Positions 17,669 to 26,075 of a DNA stretch of 64,000 bases are shown here, piece after piece. The notes beneath the pieces were generated by a model, which saw nothing but the letters and a program-made list of their open reading frames with translations, was not told the origin of the DNA and made no database searches. This stretch comes from Fluviicola taffensis DSM 16823 (lineage in GTDB: Bacteria > Bacteroidota > Bacteroidia > Flavobacteriales_D > Crocinitomicaceae): the NCBI RefSeq assembly GCF_000194605.1, contig NC_015321.1, positions 3,782,001-3,846,000 of the forward strand, in the 5' to 3' direction. Made by a program: the position numbers and the translations under genes. Positions within the stretch are counted from its first letter, which is position 1. Every line of letters starts with the position of its first letter.

Positions 17669-18526
17669 TTATCCAAATATGGAAGAGAAAGTCATGTGAT
17701 CTTTTAGTCGAACCCCTTTTTCAGTCTGTTCAACTAGGCAACATTCATTCACACTATCATGTTCCAAAAAGAGGACCATTTCTTTAGCAGCTGCTTGATT
17801 TAAGAATTCTCCTTTTTCTCCCATCGTAATCAATGGACGAGTATCGTATCCCATTACATATGGAAGAGGAATATGACCAGTACTTGGTAATAAATCTGCC
17901 ATAAAGACAAGTGTTTTATCTTGGTAATGAATGTGTGGAATCATCATGCTTTCTGTATGACCGTCTACAAACAAGACATCGAAGTTATTGAATACAGATT
18001 TCGTATAATTACCGGTTCTTTGAATGAATTTCAATTGTCCGCTTTCTTGCAAGGGAAGAATATTTTCGCTTAAAAAGGATGCTTTCTCTCGTGAATTAGG
18101 TTCTGTAGCCCAATTCCAATGATTTTCAGTACTCCAATAAATAGCATTTTTGAAAACTGTTTCTAGCTTCGTTCGGTCAGAATTCCATTTAACAGCTCCT
18201 CCACAATGATCGAAGTGAAGGTGAGATAGAAAAACATCGGTGATTTGATCTAATCCAAACCCCAATTTATTCAAGCTTTGCTCCAACGTTTTTGTGTCCG
18301 CTAGATAGTAGTGCGAAAAGAATTTTTCACTTTGTTTATCTCCAATTCCTGTATCTATCAGAATTAATTTGTTTCCATCTTCAATGAGCAAACAGCGCAT
18401 AGACCAAGTACACAAATTATTGTCATCTGCAGGGTTTGTTTTTGACCAAAGGCTTTTTGGAACGACTCCAAACATTGCCCCACCATCTAATTTAAATGTG
18501 CCAGTTTCAATTGGGTAAATTTTCAT
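17669..18526 (-). CDS. MBL-fold metallo-hydrolase (lactonase-like)
   Basis: The 285-residue protein has the metallo-beta-lactamase fold signature SHLHFDHCGG with His102, His104, Asp106 and His107, preceded by the ILIDTGIGD strand near residue 56. Further ligands are likely in VDGHTES and LFLEHDS. The overall layout is closest to the N-acyl homoserine lactonase/AttM-like branch of MBL hydrolases, but many members have other substrates. It lies upstream of the HU/SPOR gene on the same strand with a 30-base gap, without an obvious functional tie. Substrate unknown. Confidence 0.87.
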   Translation of the reverse strand: MKIYPIETGTFKLDGGAMFGVVPKSLWSKTNPADDNNLCTWSMRCLLIEDGNKLILIDTGIGDKQSEKFFSHYYLADTKTLEQSLNKLGFGLDQITDVFLSHLHFDHCGGAVKWNSDRTKLETVFKNAIYWSTENHWNWATEPNSREKASFLSENILPLQESGQLKFIQRTGNYTKSVFNNFDVLFVDGHTESMMIPHIHYQDKTLVFMADLLPSTGHIPLPYVMGYDTRPLITMGEKGEFLNQAAAKEMVLFLEHDSVNECCLVEQTEKGVRLKDHMTFSSIFG

Positions 18527-18622
18527 CTTTTCGGTTTTGAAAGCATGAATCTATTAAAGGGTAGATTTCTTTCTGCGAACTAAAAATAGAAAATTCGAGG
18601 GTTTTTACAATGAAAAAGGAGA

Positions 18623-19666
18623 TTAAAAAGCCGAATTCTTGAAATAATTGATTTTGTCTTTGCCAAATTGAATGCTTTTATAAGGAATTTGGGGAAGAAT
18701 AGGAGCTTTGATTCCTGTTTTAAATTGATTTTCGCCAACGATGATAAGAGCTTCGTCCCAATTGCTCGAATCGATAAATTGGGTAAGTGTAAATGCACCT
18801 CCTTCGATAATTACAGAGTTGATTTGAAGTTCGTGTAATTTGCGTAAAATCGATTTAGAATCAATTGATTCCAACCTTACATACTGAATAGAATTGATTG
18901 TTTTTTCTTCTGTTTTATTGAATACAACTGTTTTTAATCCATCAGTAAAAATAGTAGCGTTTTTTGGTGCTTTTAGATTGGGATCTATGATTATTCGAAT
19001 TGGATTAGGGCCTGTGAAAACTCTGGTAGTCAATGACGGATTATCATTTTGAATTGTTTTCCAACCCACGAGAATGGCTTGTTCTGTACTCCGCATTTGA
19101 TGTGTAATTACTTGCGTTTCTGGCTGTGAAATCCAATTTATTCCAATCTCTTTATCTTGAGACCGATCACGATCAATAAAGCCATCTTTAGTTTGTGCCC
19201 ATTTCAGGGTAATAAAGGGTCTTTTTTTGGTGTGAAAAGTAATAAAACGTTTGTTGAGTTCTTTTGCTTCAGATTCCAAAATGCCACAATCAACTTGGAT
19301 TCCTGCATTTTTTAGTTTTTCAATTCCTCTTCCTGCGACTTCGGAGAAAGGATCAATCTGAGCAATAACGACTCGTTTGAATTGAGAATGAACCAATAGA
19401 TCAGCACAAGGAGGTGTTTTTCCAAAGTGAGAACAAGGTTCAAGAGTTACGTAGATAGTAGATTCCGACAGAAGGGATTTATCTTTCACCGAATTTACGG
19501 CATTTACTTCTGCGTGTGCTTCCCCATATTTTTGATGATATCCTTCACCAATAATTTGTTGGTTGTGAACAATGACAGCTCCTACCAACGGGTTTGGAGC
19601 AACTGAAATACCACCTGATTTAGCCAATTGCAACGCTCGAAGCATGTATTTTTCATCCAAATTCAT
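18623..19666 (-). CDS. ribD: Bifunctional riboflavin biosynthesis deaminase/reductase RibD
   Basis: The 347-residue enzyme performs two steps of riboflavin synthesis: deamination of the pyrimidine made by GTP cyclohydrolase II, then reduction of the ribose side chain with NADPH. The zinc deaminase domain (1-145) shows HAEVNAV (His51, Glu53) and PCSHFGKTPPC (Cys78, Cys87). The reductase domain (150-347) contains RPFITLKWAQTKDGFI and the VIIEGG strand. Both domains are intact. The gene is not in a rib operon here, as is common in Bacteroidota. Confidence 0.95.
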   Translation of the reverse strand: MNLDEKYMLRALQLAKSGGISVAPNPLVGAVIVHNQQIIGEGYHQKYGEAHAEVNAVNSVKDKSLLSESTIYVTLEPCSHFGKTPPCADLLVHSQFKRVVIAQIDPFSEVAGRGIEKLKNAGIQVDCGILESEAKELNKRFITFHTKKRPFITLKWAQTKDGFIDRDRSQDKEIGINWISQPETQVITHQMRSTEQAILVGWKTIQNDNPSLTTRVFTGPNPIRIIIDPNLKAPKNATIFTDGLKTVVFNKTEEKTINSIQYVRLESIDSKSILRKLHELQINSVIIEGGAFTLTQFIDSSNWDEALIIVGENQFKTGIKAPILPQIPYKSIQFGKDKINYFKNSAF

Positions 19667-19673
19667 TAGTCAA

Positions 19674-19832
19674 AATTACGAATTCCGAATTACGAATTCC
19701 GAATTGTGGGATACATCTTTAATAAAAAATGGTCGTAATTAGAATTAATTTCAATTTTCATGTCAAATAGAAGAACTGCAAACCTTATATGAATTCATCA
19801 ATTCGTAATTCGGCATTCGTAATTAGGAATTG
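19674..19832. repeat. Inverted repeat pair built from AATTMCG units
   Basis: A 33-base block (19674-19706) made of alternating AATTACG and AATTCCG units faces an imperfect inverted copy (19799-19832). They bracket about 92 bases of AT-rich DNA between ribD and the MFS gene. The arrangement resembles a small non-autonomous (MITE-like) element or a degenerate long hairpin, but no target duplication is obvious. Confidence 0.5.
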
Positions 19833-19863
19833 ATTAAGTATATTCACCCTCAAACAAACTACT

Positions 19864-21120
19864 TTGGATAAAATTACTTCTTACAAACCTTTATGGTCAT
19901 TGCCCGTTATTGTTGCAGCATTGGGCTACTTCGTAGATATTTACGATTTATTACTTTTCGGTATAGTTAAAGTTCCCAGTCTCCAAGGATTAGGATTCAA
20001 TGAAAAGGAAATTGCTCATGTAGGAACCTTGATTTTCAATTGGCAAATGGGAGGTTTGTTACTTGGAGGGATTTTATGGGGAATTCTTGGGGATAAACGT
20101 GGAAGATTATCGGTGCTTTTTGGTTCGATTATTTTGTATTCGATAGCGAATATTATGTGCGGTTTTTTGCCTTATTTCCCCAACGATAAAGAAAATTTGA
20201 CTTATACATACATCGCTTTGCGTTTCATGGCAGGAATTGGCCTCGCTGGAGAATTAGGAGCCGGAATCACCTTGGTTTCTGAAGTTTTACCTAAGGAATT
20301 ACGTGCCTTGGGAACTTCTTTGGTTGCTGGTGTTGGTTTGTCGGGAGCGGTCGTTGCGAATCTTACCGTTAAACTAACTGAAGAATGGAATGTTGCTTAT
20401 TTCATTGGTGGCGGAATGGGAATTGGTTTGCTCTTGCTTCGGTTTGGAGTATTGGAATCTGGTATTTTTAAAGAAACCAAGAAAAGCAAAGTGAGTAGAG
20501 GCAATTTTTTTATGTTTTTCACGAATTGGGATCGATTTTGGCGATACATCCGGTGCATATTTATTGGATTACCAACTTGGTTTTGTATAGGTATTTTAGC
20601 TGTTTATGGGAATGTTTTTGGCAAAGCTTTGGGGATTCAAGGCGGAATTGATCCTGGAGACGCTATTATGTGGGGATACATTGGTATTTCCGCAGGAGAT
20701 ATTTTTAGTGGAATATTGAGTCATTGGTTGGAATCTCGACGAAAATCTATTCTTCTTATGATGGGATTTACATTAATTAGTGTTATTTGGATCTTATCAG
20801 GAACGATTCATTCAGCCAATATGTATTATTTCATGTGTTGTTGGTTTGGATTTGGAACAGGTTATTGGGCAATGTTCGTAACAATTGGCGCTGAGCAATT
20901 TGGAACAAATATTCGATCAACCGCTGCTACATCGATTCCAAATATGGTACGTGGAATGGTTATTTTAATGACCATAAGCTTTGAAGGACTGATGGGAATG
21001 GGACAATCGGCTTTAGTTTCTGCGGCGATTGTTGGTTTTGTTTCATTTGCCCTTGGAATTTACAGTACATGGAGTATTCCAGAAACTCATGGTCGGGATT
21101 TAGATTTTGTCGAAGAGTAA
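19864..21120 (+). CDS. Major facilitator superfamily transporter
   Basis: The 418-residue protein has about twelve hydrophobic helices and the MFS loop motif GDKRGRLSVLFGS after helix 2 (about residue 76), plus a related SRRKSILLMMG segment after the middle loop. It falls among sugar/organic acid-type MFS permeases, but the substrate cannot be told. No ATG lies near the N-terminus: the frame opens after a stop at 19831 and the best start is the TTG at 19864, which places a charged N-terminus before helix 1. A dicarboxylate/amino acid symporter gene follows 74 bases downstream, so the pair may serve uptake of related organic acids. Confidence 0.87.
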   Translation: MDKITSYKPLWSLPVIVAALGYFVDIYDLLLFGIVKVPSLQGLGFNEKEIAHVGTLIFNWQMGGLLLGGILWGILGDKRGRLSVLFGSIILYSIANIMCGFLPYFPNDKENLTYTYIALRFMAGIGLAGELGAGITLVSEVLPKELRALGTSLVAGVGLSGAVVANLTVKLTEEWNVAYFIGGGMGIGLLLLRFGVLESGIFKETKKSKVSRGNFFMFFTNWDRFWRYIRCIFIGLPTWFCIGILAVYGNVFGKALGIQGGIDPGDAIMWGYIGISAGDIFSGILSHWLESRRKSILLMMGFTLISVIWILSGTIHSANMYYFMCCWFGFGTGYWAMFVTIGAEQFGTNIRSTAATSIPNMVRGMVILMTISFEGLMGMGQSALVSAAIVGFVSFALGIYSTWSIPETHGRDLDFVEE

Positions 21121-21194
21121 TTGGAAGAAAAGACTGCAATTGACCAATAATTAATATATTCAACGAAATTATTCTCTAAAAAAGAAATTCTCTG

Positions 21195-22472
21195 ATGGAA
21201 GTAGACTTAAACGCCAAACCTGTAAAACCGAAACCGTGGTATAGAGCCTTGTATTTTCAAGTGTTGATTGCTATTGTAATTGGTATAACTCTTGGGTATT
21301 TTAAGCCAGATCTAGGAGAAAAAATGAAACCTCTTGGGGATGGATTCATCAACTTGATTAAGATGATTATTGCACCTGTTATTTTTATTACGATAACAGT
21401 TGGAATTGCATCTATGAATGATTTGAAAAAGGTGGGGAGAATAACGGGTAAAGCATTCATTTATTTTCTCACATTTTCCACATTAGCATTGATACTTGGA
21501 ATGATCGTCAGTAATCTTGTGCAACCTGGAAGCGGTTTGAACATTGATCCAAGTACGTTAGACCAGAAAGATGTTTCTGAGTATGTTGCTGTGGCACATG
21601 GAAATTCGTTTTCGAATTTTATGTTGAACATTATCCCGAAAACGTTCATGAGTTCACTTACTGGGGAGAATATTCTACAAGTGTTGTTTGCTGCAATTTT
21701 ATTTGGGGTAGCCCTGTCTTTAACTGCGGATAAAAGCAAACCCGTTTTAGATTTCTTTCAAGCATTGACTCATCCGATTTTTAAAATAGTAGATATCTTG
21801 ATGAAATTGGCACCAATAGGAGCATTTGGAGCAATGGCTTTTACAATAGGAAAATACGGAGTTGAAACCTTGCAAAATTTATTCTTTTTGGTCGGAACGT
21901 TTTACGTGACGGCAGCTTTGTTTGTGGTCGTTATTTTGGGATTGGTAGCAAGGTATAATGGTTTTAATATCCTGAAGCTACTTCGCTATTTGAAGGATGA
22001 GTTGTTATTAGTTCTTGGGACTAGTTCTTCTGAATCTGCCTTGCCATCATTGATGACGAAATTAGAGAAAGCAGGATGTTCTAATCAAGTTGTTGGACTA
22101 GTTGTACCAACTGGCTATTCGTTTAATTTGGATGGAACAAATATTTACATGACATTGGCGGCCTTGTTTATTGCACAAGCTTGTAATGTAGATTTAAGTT
22201 TTAGTCAACAAGCAACGTTACTTTTAGTAGCGATGTTGAGTTCCAAAGGTGCAGCAGGAGTTTCTGGGGCTGGTTTTGTGACTTTGGCAGCTACACTAAC
22301 CGTTGTGCCAGATGTACCAATTGCAGGTATGACGTTGATTTTAGGTGTAGACAAATTCATGTCGGAATGCCGTGCTTTAACGAACCTGATTGGAAATGCA
22401 GTTGCAACGATTGTTGTTGCGAGATGGGAAAAGCAATTGGATCCAGAAGCATTAAAAGCAGCATTGAAGTAA
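21195..22472 (+). CDS. Dicarboxylate/amino acid:cation symporter (DAACS family)
   Basis: The 425-residue protein is a typical glutamate/aspartate/C4-dicarboxylate symporter of the GltP/DctA type. Visible family marks are [19 protein letters not shown] early on, the serine-rich hairpin motif [14 protein letters not shown], the [16 protein letters not shown] motif, and [22 protein letters not shown] near the end, which contains cation and substrate-binding residues. It moves its substrate into the cell with Na+ or H+. Which acid it prefers is unclear. Confidence 0.93.
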   Translation: MEVDLNAKPVKPKPWYRALYFQVLIAIVIGITLGYFKPDLGEKMKPLGDGFINLIKMIIAPVIFITITVGIASMNDLKKVGRITGKAFIYFLTFSTLALILGMIVSNLVQPGSGLNIDPSTLDQKDVSEYVAVAHGNSFSNFMLNIIPKTFMSSLTGENILQVLFAAILFGVALSLTADKSKPVLDFFQALTHPIFKIVDILMKLAPIGAFGAMAFTIGKYGVETLQNLFFLVGTFYVTAALFVVVILGLVARYNGFNILKLLRYLKDELLLVLGTSSSESALPSLMTKLEKAGCSNQVVGLVVPTGYSFNLDGTNIYMTLAALFIAQACNVDLSFSQQATLLLVAMLSSKGAAGVSGAGFVTLAATLTVVPDVPIAGMTLILGVDKFMSECRALTNLIGNAVATIVVARWEKQLDPEALKAALK

Positions 22473-22518
22473 TGCTTGCTGATTTCAAAAATGAATTGTA
22501 GTTTTACACTATTCGAAT

Positions 22519-22609
22519 CTAATTATAAATAGAATTTATTAAAAACCCGCTGGGGTTATCGGTTCCTTCTGAGGAACTGACCAAAATTTTAGTATCTATT
22601 TATAAGTAG
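22519..22609 (+). ncRNA. Candidate structured RNA or repeat element with three-stem fold
   Basis: A 15-base outer stem (22519-22533 with 22595-22609, one mismatch) encloses two hairpins: AACCC/GGGTT at 22544-22557 and GTTCC/GGAAC at 22562-22577. Together they would form a three-way junction of about 90 nucleotides that ends seven bases before the next start codon. It could be a 5' leader element, a terminator-like processing site or a small mobile repeat. I do not recognise it as a known riboswitch. Confidence 0.4.
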
Positions 22610-22615
22610 AAAATC

Positions 22616-23251
22616 ATGAATACAATTAAAATCGCCGTATTAGGCGGAACAGGAAAATCAGGTAAATACTTGGTTCAGGAATTAATGAATCGCAACATTC
22701 CAATCAAACTTTTACTCCGAAATACCTCTCATTTTGAAACTGAAAATCCATTGGTGGAAATCGTTCGAGGTGATGTAAGAGACTACAATTCAATTTATTC
22801 ACTTTTTGAAGGATGTGATGCGGTAATCAGCACATTGAGTCAGCCGATTGGTGAAGAATCGATATTCGGAGACGCCGCACGGAATGTTATTCAAGCAATG
22901 GAAGCAAGAGGAATCAAACGATACATTGTCACCGCTGGATTGAACGTAGATGCGATTGGAGACGAAAAGAATGAGAAAGTTCGTTTCGCGACTGATTGGA
23001 TGTATCAGAATTATCCCAAAACAACGATAGACAGACAAGTTGAATACGAGTTACTTGCTAATAGCAGGATTGATTGGACGATGGTTCGTCTGCCTATGAT
23101 TATTCAAACAGATGAACGATTTCCGGTGGAAATAAGTTTAATAGATTGTCCGGGAGAAAATATCAGTGCAACAGATTTAGCTGTCTTTCTAGTGGATCAA
23201 CTTTCGAATGAAGAATACGTCCAGAAAAGTCCGTTTGTAGCGAATAGTTAA
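22616..23251 (+). CDS. NAD(P)-binding NmrA/SDR-like protein
   Basis: The 211-residue protein has a Rossmann dinucleotide-binding start, VLGGTGKSGKYLVQEL (residues 8-23), followed by VEIVRGDVRDYNSIYSLFEGCDAVISTL, and the YIVTAGLNVD strand. It belongs to the atypical short-chain dehydrogenase group (NmrA-like or biliverdin reductase B-like), many of which are redox sensors or flavin/NAD(P)H reductases. No YxxxK catalytic pair is seen. The substrate is unknown. The start is preceded by a structured leader element. Confidence 0.82.
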   Translation: MNTIKIAVLGGTGKSGKYLVQELMNRNIPIKLLLRNTSHFETENPLVEIVRGDVRDYNSIYSLFEGCDAVISTLSQPIGEESIFGDAARNVIQAMEARGIKRYIVTAGLNVDAIGDEKNEKVRFATDWMYQNYPKTTIDRQVEYELLANSRIDWTMVRLPMIIQTDERFPVEISLIDCPGENISATDLAVFLVDQLSNEEYVQKSPFVANS

Positions 23252-23260
23252 CTTCTATTT

Positions 23261-23335
23261 TTTACCGCAAAGAATAGAAGAGCGCAAAGGGAATATTAGA
23301 TTCTTTGCGTCCTTTGTTTCTTTGCGGTTAATTTT
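23261..23335. terminator. Bidirectional inverted-repeat terminator
   Basis: TTACCGCAAAGA at the left pairs with TCTTTGCGGTTAA at the right, and inner GCGCAAAGG pairs roughly with CTTTGCGTCC. It occupies the space between two convergent genes, with T-runs on both outer sides. It belongs to the same CGCAAAG/CACAAAG-themed intergenic hairpins seen elsewhere in the window. Confidence 0.6.
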
Positions 23336-23644
23336 TTATCCCAAGTTTCCTTTAGAACCAATTGATTGAAGGATCTCCACTCGATGCGAATCATTCAATC
23401 CGCTTTCATCGCGCATTTGTTGGAAAGCTTTAAAAGATTTGATATTCAACAACATATTTTGCATCTCTTCGTCCGAATACTGGGAATAATGCACAAATGA
23501 AACGCCATCTTCTTTTACGAATACATTGTATTTGAATTTTGATGCATCCAATTGCTCGAAATCGTTCAGAAATGCTTGAATATTTTCTTTATTCTGTTCA
23601 ACGAATTCCGGTTTTATTTGGTAAGTTACTATTACTGAGATCAT
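23336..23644 (-). CDS. Small antibiotic biosynthesis monooxygenase (ABM)-like protein
   Basis: The 102-residue protein has the dimeric alpha-beta barrel pattern of ABM proteins: a beta strand VTYQIKPEFVEQNKENIQAFL, then FKYNVFVKEDGVSFVHYSQYSDEEMQ. ABM-type proteins include heme-degrading enzymes and small monooxygenases; the key residues that would fix a function are not evident. It is probably a stand-alone gene that ends in the bidirectional terminator. A second ABM protein lies at 60270-60788. Confidence 0.68.
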   Translation of the reverse strand: MISVIVTYQIKPEFVEQNKENIQAFLNDFEQLDASKFKYNVFVKEDGVSFVHYSQYSDEEMQNMLLNIKSFKAFQQMRDESGLNDSHRVEILQSIGSKGNLG

Positions 23645-23692
23645 GGTTGTTTTTAAGTTAAAAAGGATACCAAAGTTTAAAATTTATAACCT

Positions 23693-24187
23693 TTAATCCA
23701 AATAATCTTTCGGGTACAACTTTTGACCGTATTTTTCTGCTGTTTGGTTTGCAAAAGCGATTTGTTCGGGAGTTGGAGGAACTGGGTCAGGTAAGGTTCC
23801 TGCTGGAATTTTTCGTCCTGCTTCTTCAAAAAATGAATCTAATCCTGATGGAGTAACAATACACAACAACCGTGCATTTACAGAACTGTTATTCTTAAAA
23901 CAATGAACTGGTCCGTCTAACGGAATGTGAACCAAATCTCCTTGTTTTGCACTGAATCTCTTTTCTTTGGTTTGCATTTCCACTTCTCCTTCGAGTATGT
24001 AAAAACATTCTTGAAAACCTTTGTGTTCGTGTGGAATTGGTCCGCCGTTTGGAGGAACCAACATTTCAATAATGGCCAACTGTCCTTCTGAATTTTGACT
24101 GTTTAACAAGATGTTGTAAGCTGAAGCACCAATCGCAATAGTCTCAGAAGATTGTTTATTTGTTAGTTGAATCGATTTAGAACTCAC
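23693..24187 (-). CDS. Cupin domain protein
   Basis: This 164-residue protein contains a single cupin barrel. Motif 1 is PHEHKGFQECFYILEGEVEMQ (around residues 52-72) with two histidines and a glutamate placed as metal ligands, and motif 2 is GDLVHIPLDGPVHCFKN (around 86-102). Such proteins may be dioxygenases, isomerases or small-molecule sensors; the role here is unknown. Its start overlaps the stop of the upstream DUF4287 gene by four bases, so the two are translationally coupled. Confidence 0.85.
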   Translation of the reverse strand: MSSKSIQLTNKQSSETIAIGASAYNILLNSQNSEGQLAIIEMLVPPNGGPIPHEHKGFQECFYILEGEVEMQTKEKRFSAKQGDLVHIPLDGPVHCFKNNSSVNARLLCIVTPSGLDSFFEEAGRKIPAGTLPDPVPPTPEQIAFANQTAEKYGQKLYPKDYLD

Positions 24188-24402
24188 GATCGTTTTCCTT
24201 TGAAATAAGCATAAATAGCCATTGCATGTCCATGCCCCAATTCATATTCTTCTTTCAGCCAAGCTACAATTTGTCCAGCTTTCACATCAGCCAAGAGTTC
24301 TCCGTCTTTGATGAATCCCTTTTCTTCGGCTAATTTTTGAAGTTCTTCAGGTAGTTTTCCTGTTTTTGCTTTTATGTTATCGAGATATGCTTGAAACGAC
24401 AT
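24184..24402 (-). CDS. DUF4287 domain protein
   Basis: The 72-residue protein (MSFQAYLDNIKAKTGKLPEE to the GHGHAMAIYAYFKG segment) fits the small DUF4287 family of unknown function, which is often encoded next to DUF5655 or small metabolic proteins. It has a helical, charged composition and is presumably cytoplasmic. It heads a two-gene unit with the cupin gene, overlapping by four bases. Confidence 0.75.
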   Translation of the reverse strand: MSFQAYLDNIKAKTGKLPEELQKLAEEKGFIKDGELLADVKAGQIVAWLKEEYELGHGHAMAIYAYFKGKRS

Positions 24403-24495
24403 ATTGCTTTTTTTAGTTCGATTAAAGATAGCGAAAAATCAGATTTAGAAAGCTTCAAAAAAACAGAATACCTAAGTGCGTAAATAATCAAATCT

Positions 24496-25236
24496 CTACG
24501 GAACTGTCACTTTTGCTGAAATGGTTATTGTCGCATTTCCAACTGGATTATAGAATCCAGCGCTACAGAATGAAATTACAGTTTTTCCGTTTACTTTATT
24601 TACATATACATCTACATCTGGTTCCATTTGATAATCTTGAAACCCAGTACCAATATAAACTCCAACTTTGTTTTGTTCTGAAGGATAATAGGTGTCATTT
24701 GATTTATAGATTCCTGGAAGAGGAGCTTGTTCTCCTTTAAAATTGAACGTTATTGCTTGAGAACTATTAGATGCTTGTACGTAATAGTTCGAATTTGAAT
24801 TACCAAATACAGAAGTGTAATTTGTTCCTCCAACTCCAATTACAGTTGAGGTTGATGTATTATTATTGACAGAACAAGGTGCATTACTGGGAGGAATCAC
24901 ACTTACATTTACGCTTCCTTTTTTGATCACACAATTTCCATCACGAATATTTACAATGTATACGCCTGCTTTGGCTTGTGTCATGGATTCAATTGTTTCA
25001 CTACCCGACGTATTTGTTGAATAATCGTAGTCTTTCTTCCATCCATTTGGGCCTTGCCAATGGTAAGTATAACTGAAACCACTTTCTGTCCATAAATGTA
25101 GCGGCCAACCTTCAAAAACAGGTCCATTTGAATTCAATACAATGTCTTCTGGATTGATAGGGCAATCGTTTTTCTTTTTACAAGAGTTTAGAGCAATTAA
25201 CGTAGAGGCTAATATCAGAAGCGTTATAGATTTCAT
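24496..25236 (-). CDS. Predicted lipoprotein with PKD-like region, unknown function
   Basis: The 246-residue protein has a lipoprotein signal with lipobox LNSC at residues 16-19, followed by several lysines. Residues 30-110 look like an immunoglobulin-like PKD/Ig fold (GFSYTYHWQGPNGW ... AKAGVYIVNIRDGNC), common in Bacteroidota surface proteins. Residues 120-246 form a second beta-rich domain that I cannot name. A TACTTTTG box lies about 40 bases upstream of the start. A role in binding or adhesion at the cell surface is only a guess. Confidence 0.68.
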   Translation of the reverse strand: MKSITLLILASTLIALNSCKKKNDCPINPEDIVLNSNGPVFEGWPLHLWTESGFSYTYHWQGPNGWKKDYDYSTNTSGSETIESMTQAKAGVYIVNIRDGNCVIKKGSVNVSVIPPSNAPCSVNNNTSTSTVIGVGGTNYTSVFGNSNSNYYVQASNSSQAITFNFKGEQAPLPGIYKSNDTYYPSEQNKVGVYIGTGFQDYQMEPDVDVYVNKVNGKTVISFCSAGFYNPVGNATITISAKVTVP

Positions 25237-25275
25237 GCGTGGTTTTATTTGTAAGGTTTGTGTTAGTTAGAGTGG

Positions 25276-25283
25276 CAAAAGTA
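25276..25283 (-). promoter_or_regulatory. Candidate -7 box for the lipoprotein gene
   Basis: TACTTTTG on the minus strand fits TAnnTTTG; a TTG lies 22 bases further upstream (25306-25308). It would give a leader of about 35 bases for the gene starting at 25236. Confidence 0.4.
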
Positions 25284-25314
25284 GTTAAATATCCTAAATT
25301 TTGTTCAATCTGAA

Positions 25315-25959
25315 TCACTTCAACTCCTCCAATGCTTTCTTCGTTCCAATCTTTGCAGTAATGTAATCGATATCTCGTTTCGGCGATCGGGCAGGAGAGT
25401 GGCTTCTACCGTAGAAAATGATTTGTAAATGTAGTTTGTTCCACAAATCTTTAGGAAAGAGTTTTTTTGCATCGGCTTCGGTAGTTTCTACGTTTTTACC
25501 ACTGGTCAAACCCCAACGAGTCATTAAACGATGAATGTGTGTATCAACAGGGAAAGCAGGAACTCCAAAGGCTTGTGACATGACTACTGAAGCTGTTTTG
25601 TGACCAACCCCTGGCATTTTCTCCAAATCTTCAAAAGAAGCAGGAACTTCACCACCGTGTAAATCAATGATCATGTGCGACAAATCGTAGATTGCTTGTG
25701 ATTTTCTAGGAGAAAGTCCACAAGGCTTGATAATATCTCGAATTTCTTCTACAGATAATTTAATCATGTCTTGTGGTCGAGAAGCGCGTCTGAATAAAAT
25801 AGGAGTAATCTGATTTACTCGTACATCGGTGCATTGAGCTGATAGTAAAACTGCAATTAGTAAGGTATAAGCATCCCAATGATCTAGAGGAACTGGAGTT
25901 TCAGGATACAATTTTTCGAGTTCTTCGATTACATATTGCGCTTTTTCTTTTTTTGTCAT
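25315..25959 (-). CDS. nth: Endonuclease III (base-excision DNA glycosylase/lyase) lacking Fe-S ligands
   Basis: I choose the ATG at 25959 (214 residues); the longer open frame runs into an upstream hairpin. The protein removes oxidised pyrimidines and cuts the abasic site. The helix-hairpin-helix motif MPGVGHKTASVV holds the catalytic Lys121, and VDTH holds the catalytic Asp139. The usual C-terminal four-cysteine iron-sulfur loop is absent: after Cys80 there is no cysteine, and the matching region reads GRSHSPARSPKRD. The chain is otherwise full length. The fold should still work, as cluster-free homologues exist in related bacteria. Confidence 0.92.
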   Translation of the reverse strand: MTKKEKAQYVIEELEKLYPETPVPLDHWDAYTLLIAVLLSAQCTDVRVNQITPILFRRASRPQDMIKLSVEEIRDIIKPCGLSPRKSQAIYDLSHMIIDLHGGEVPASFEDLEKMPGVGHKTASVVMSQAFGVPAFPVDTHIHRLMTRWGLTSGKNVETTEADAKKLFPKDLWNKLHLQIIFYGRSHSPARSPKRDIDYITAKIGTKKALEELK

Positions 25960-26006
25960 GGCGAGCAAAAATACAGAAATTGATTGGTATAAGTTGGTAT
26001 GTGGGA

Positions 26007-26066
26007 AAGTGTGGGGAAATTTTGCGGGGACGCGACGCATCACGTTCCCACATTTTCCCCACACTT
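26007..26066. terminator. Strong inverted repeat between lipoprotein and nth genes
   Basis: AAGTGTGGGGAAA at the left pairs with TTTCCCCACACTT at the right, and an inner GGGACGCGACGC...GTTCCC segment adds a second stem. It lies directly after the stop of the gene ending at 26076 and likely terminates that minus-strand transcript. Its inner part resembles the hairpin at 16162-16205. Confidence 0.65.
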
Positions 26067-26075
26067 ACAATCATT

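Noticed and set aside
25960-26064. N-terminal extension of endonuclease III
   Set aside because: The extra 35 codons come from the hairpin between genes and have no counterpart in the enzyme family.
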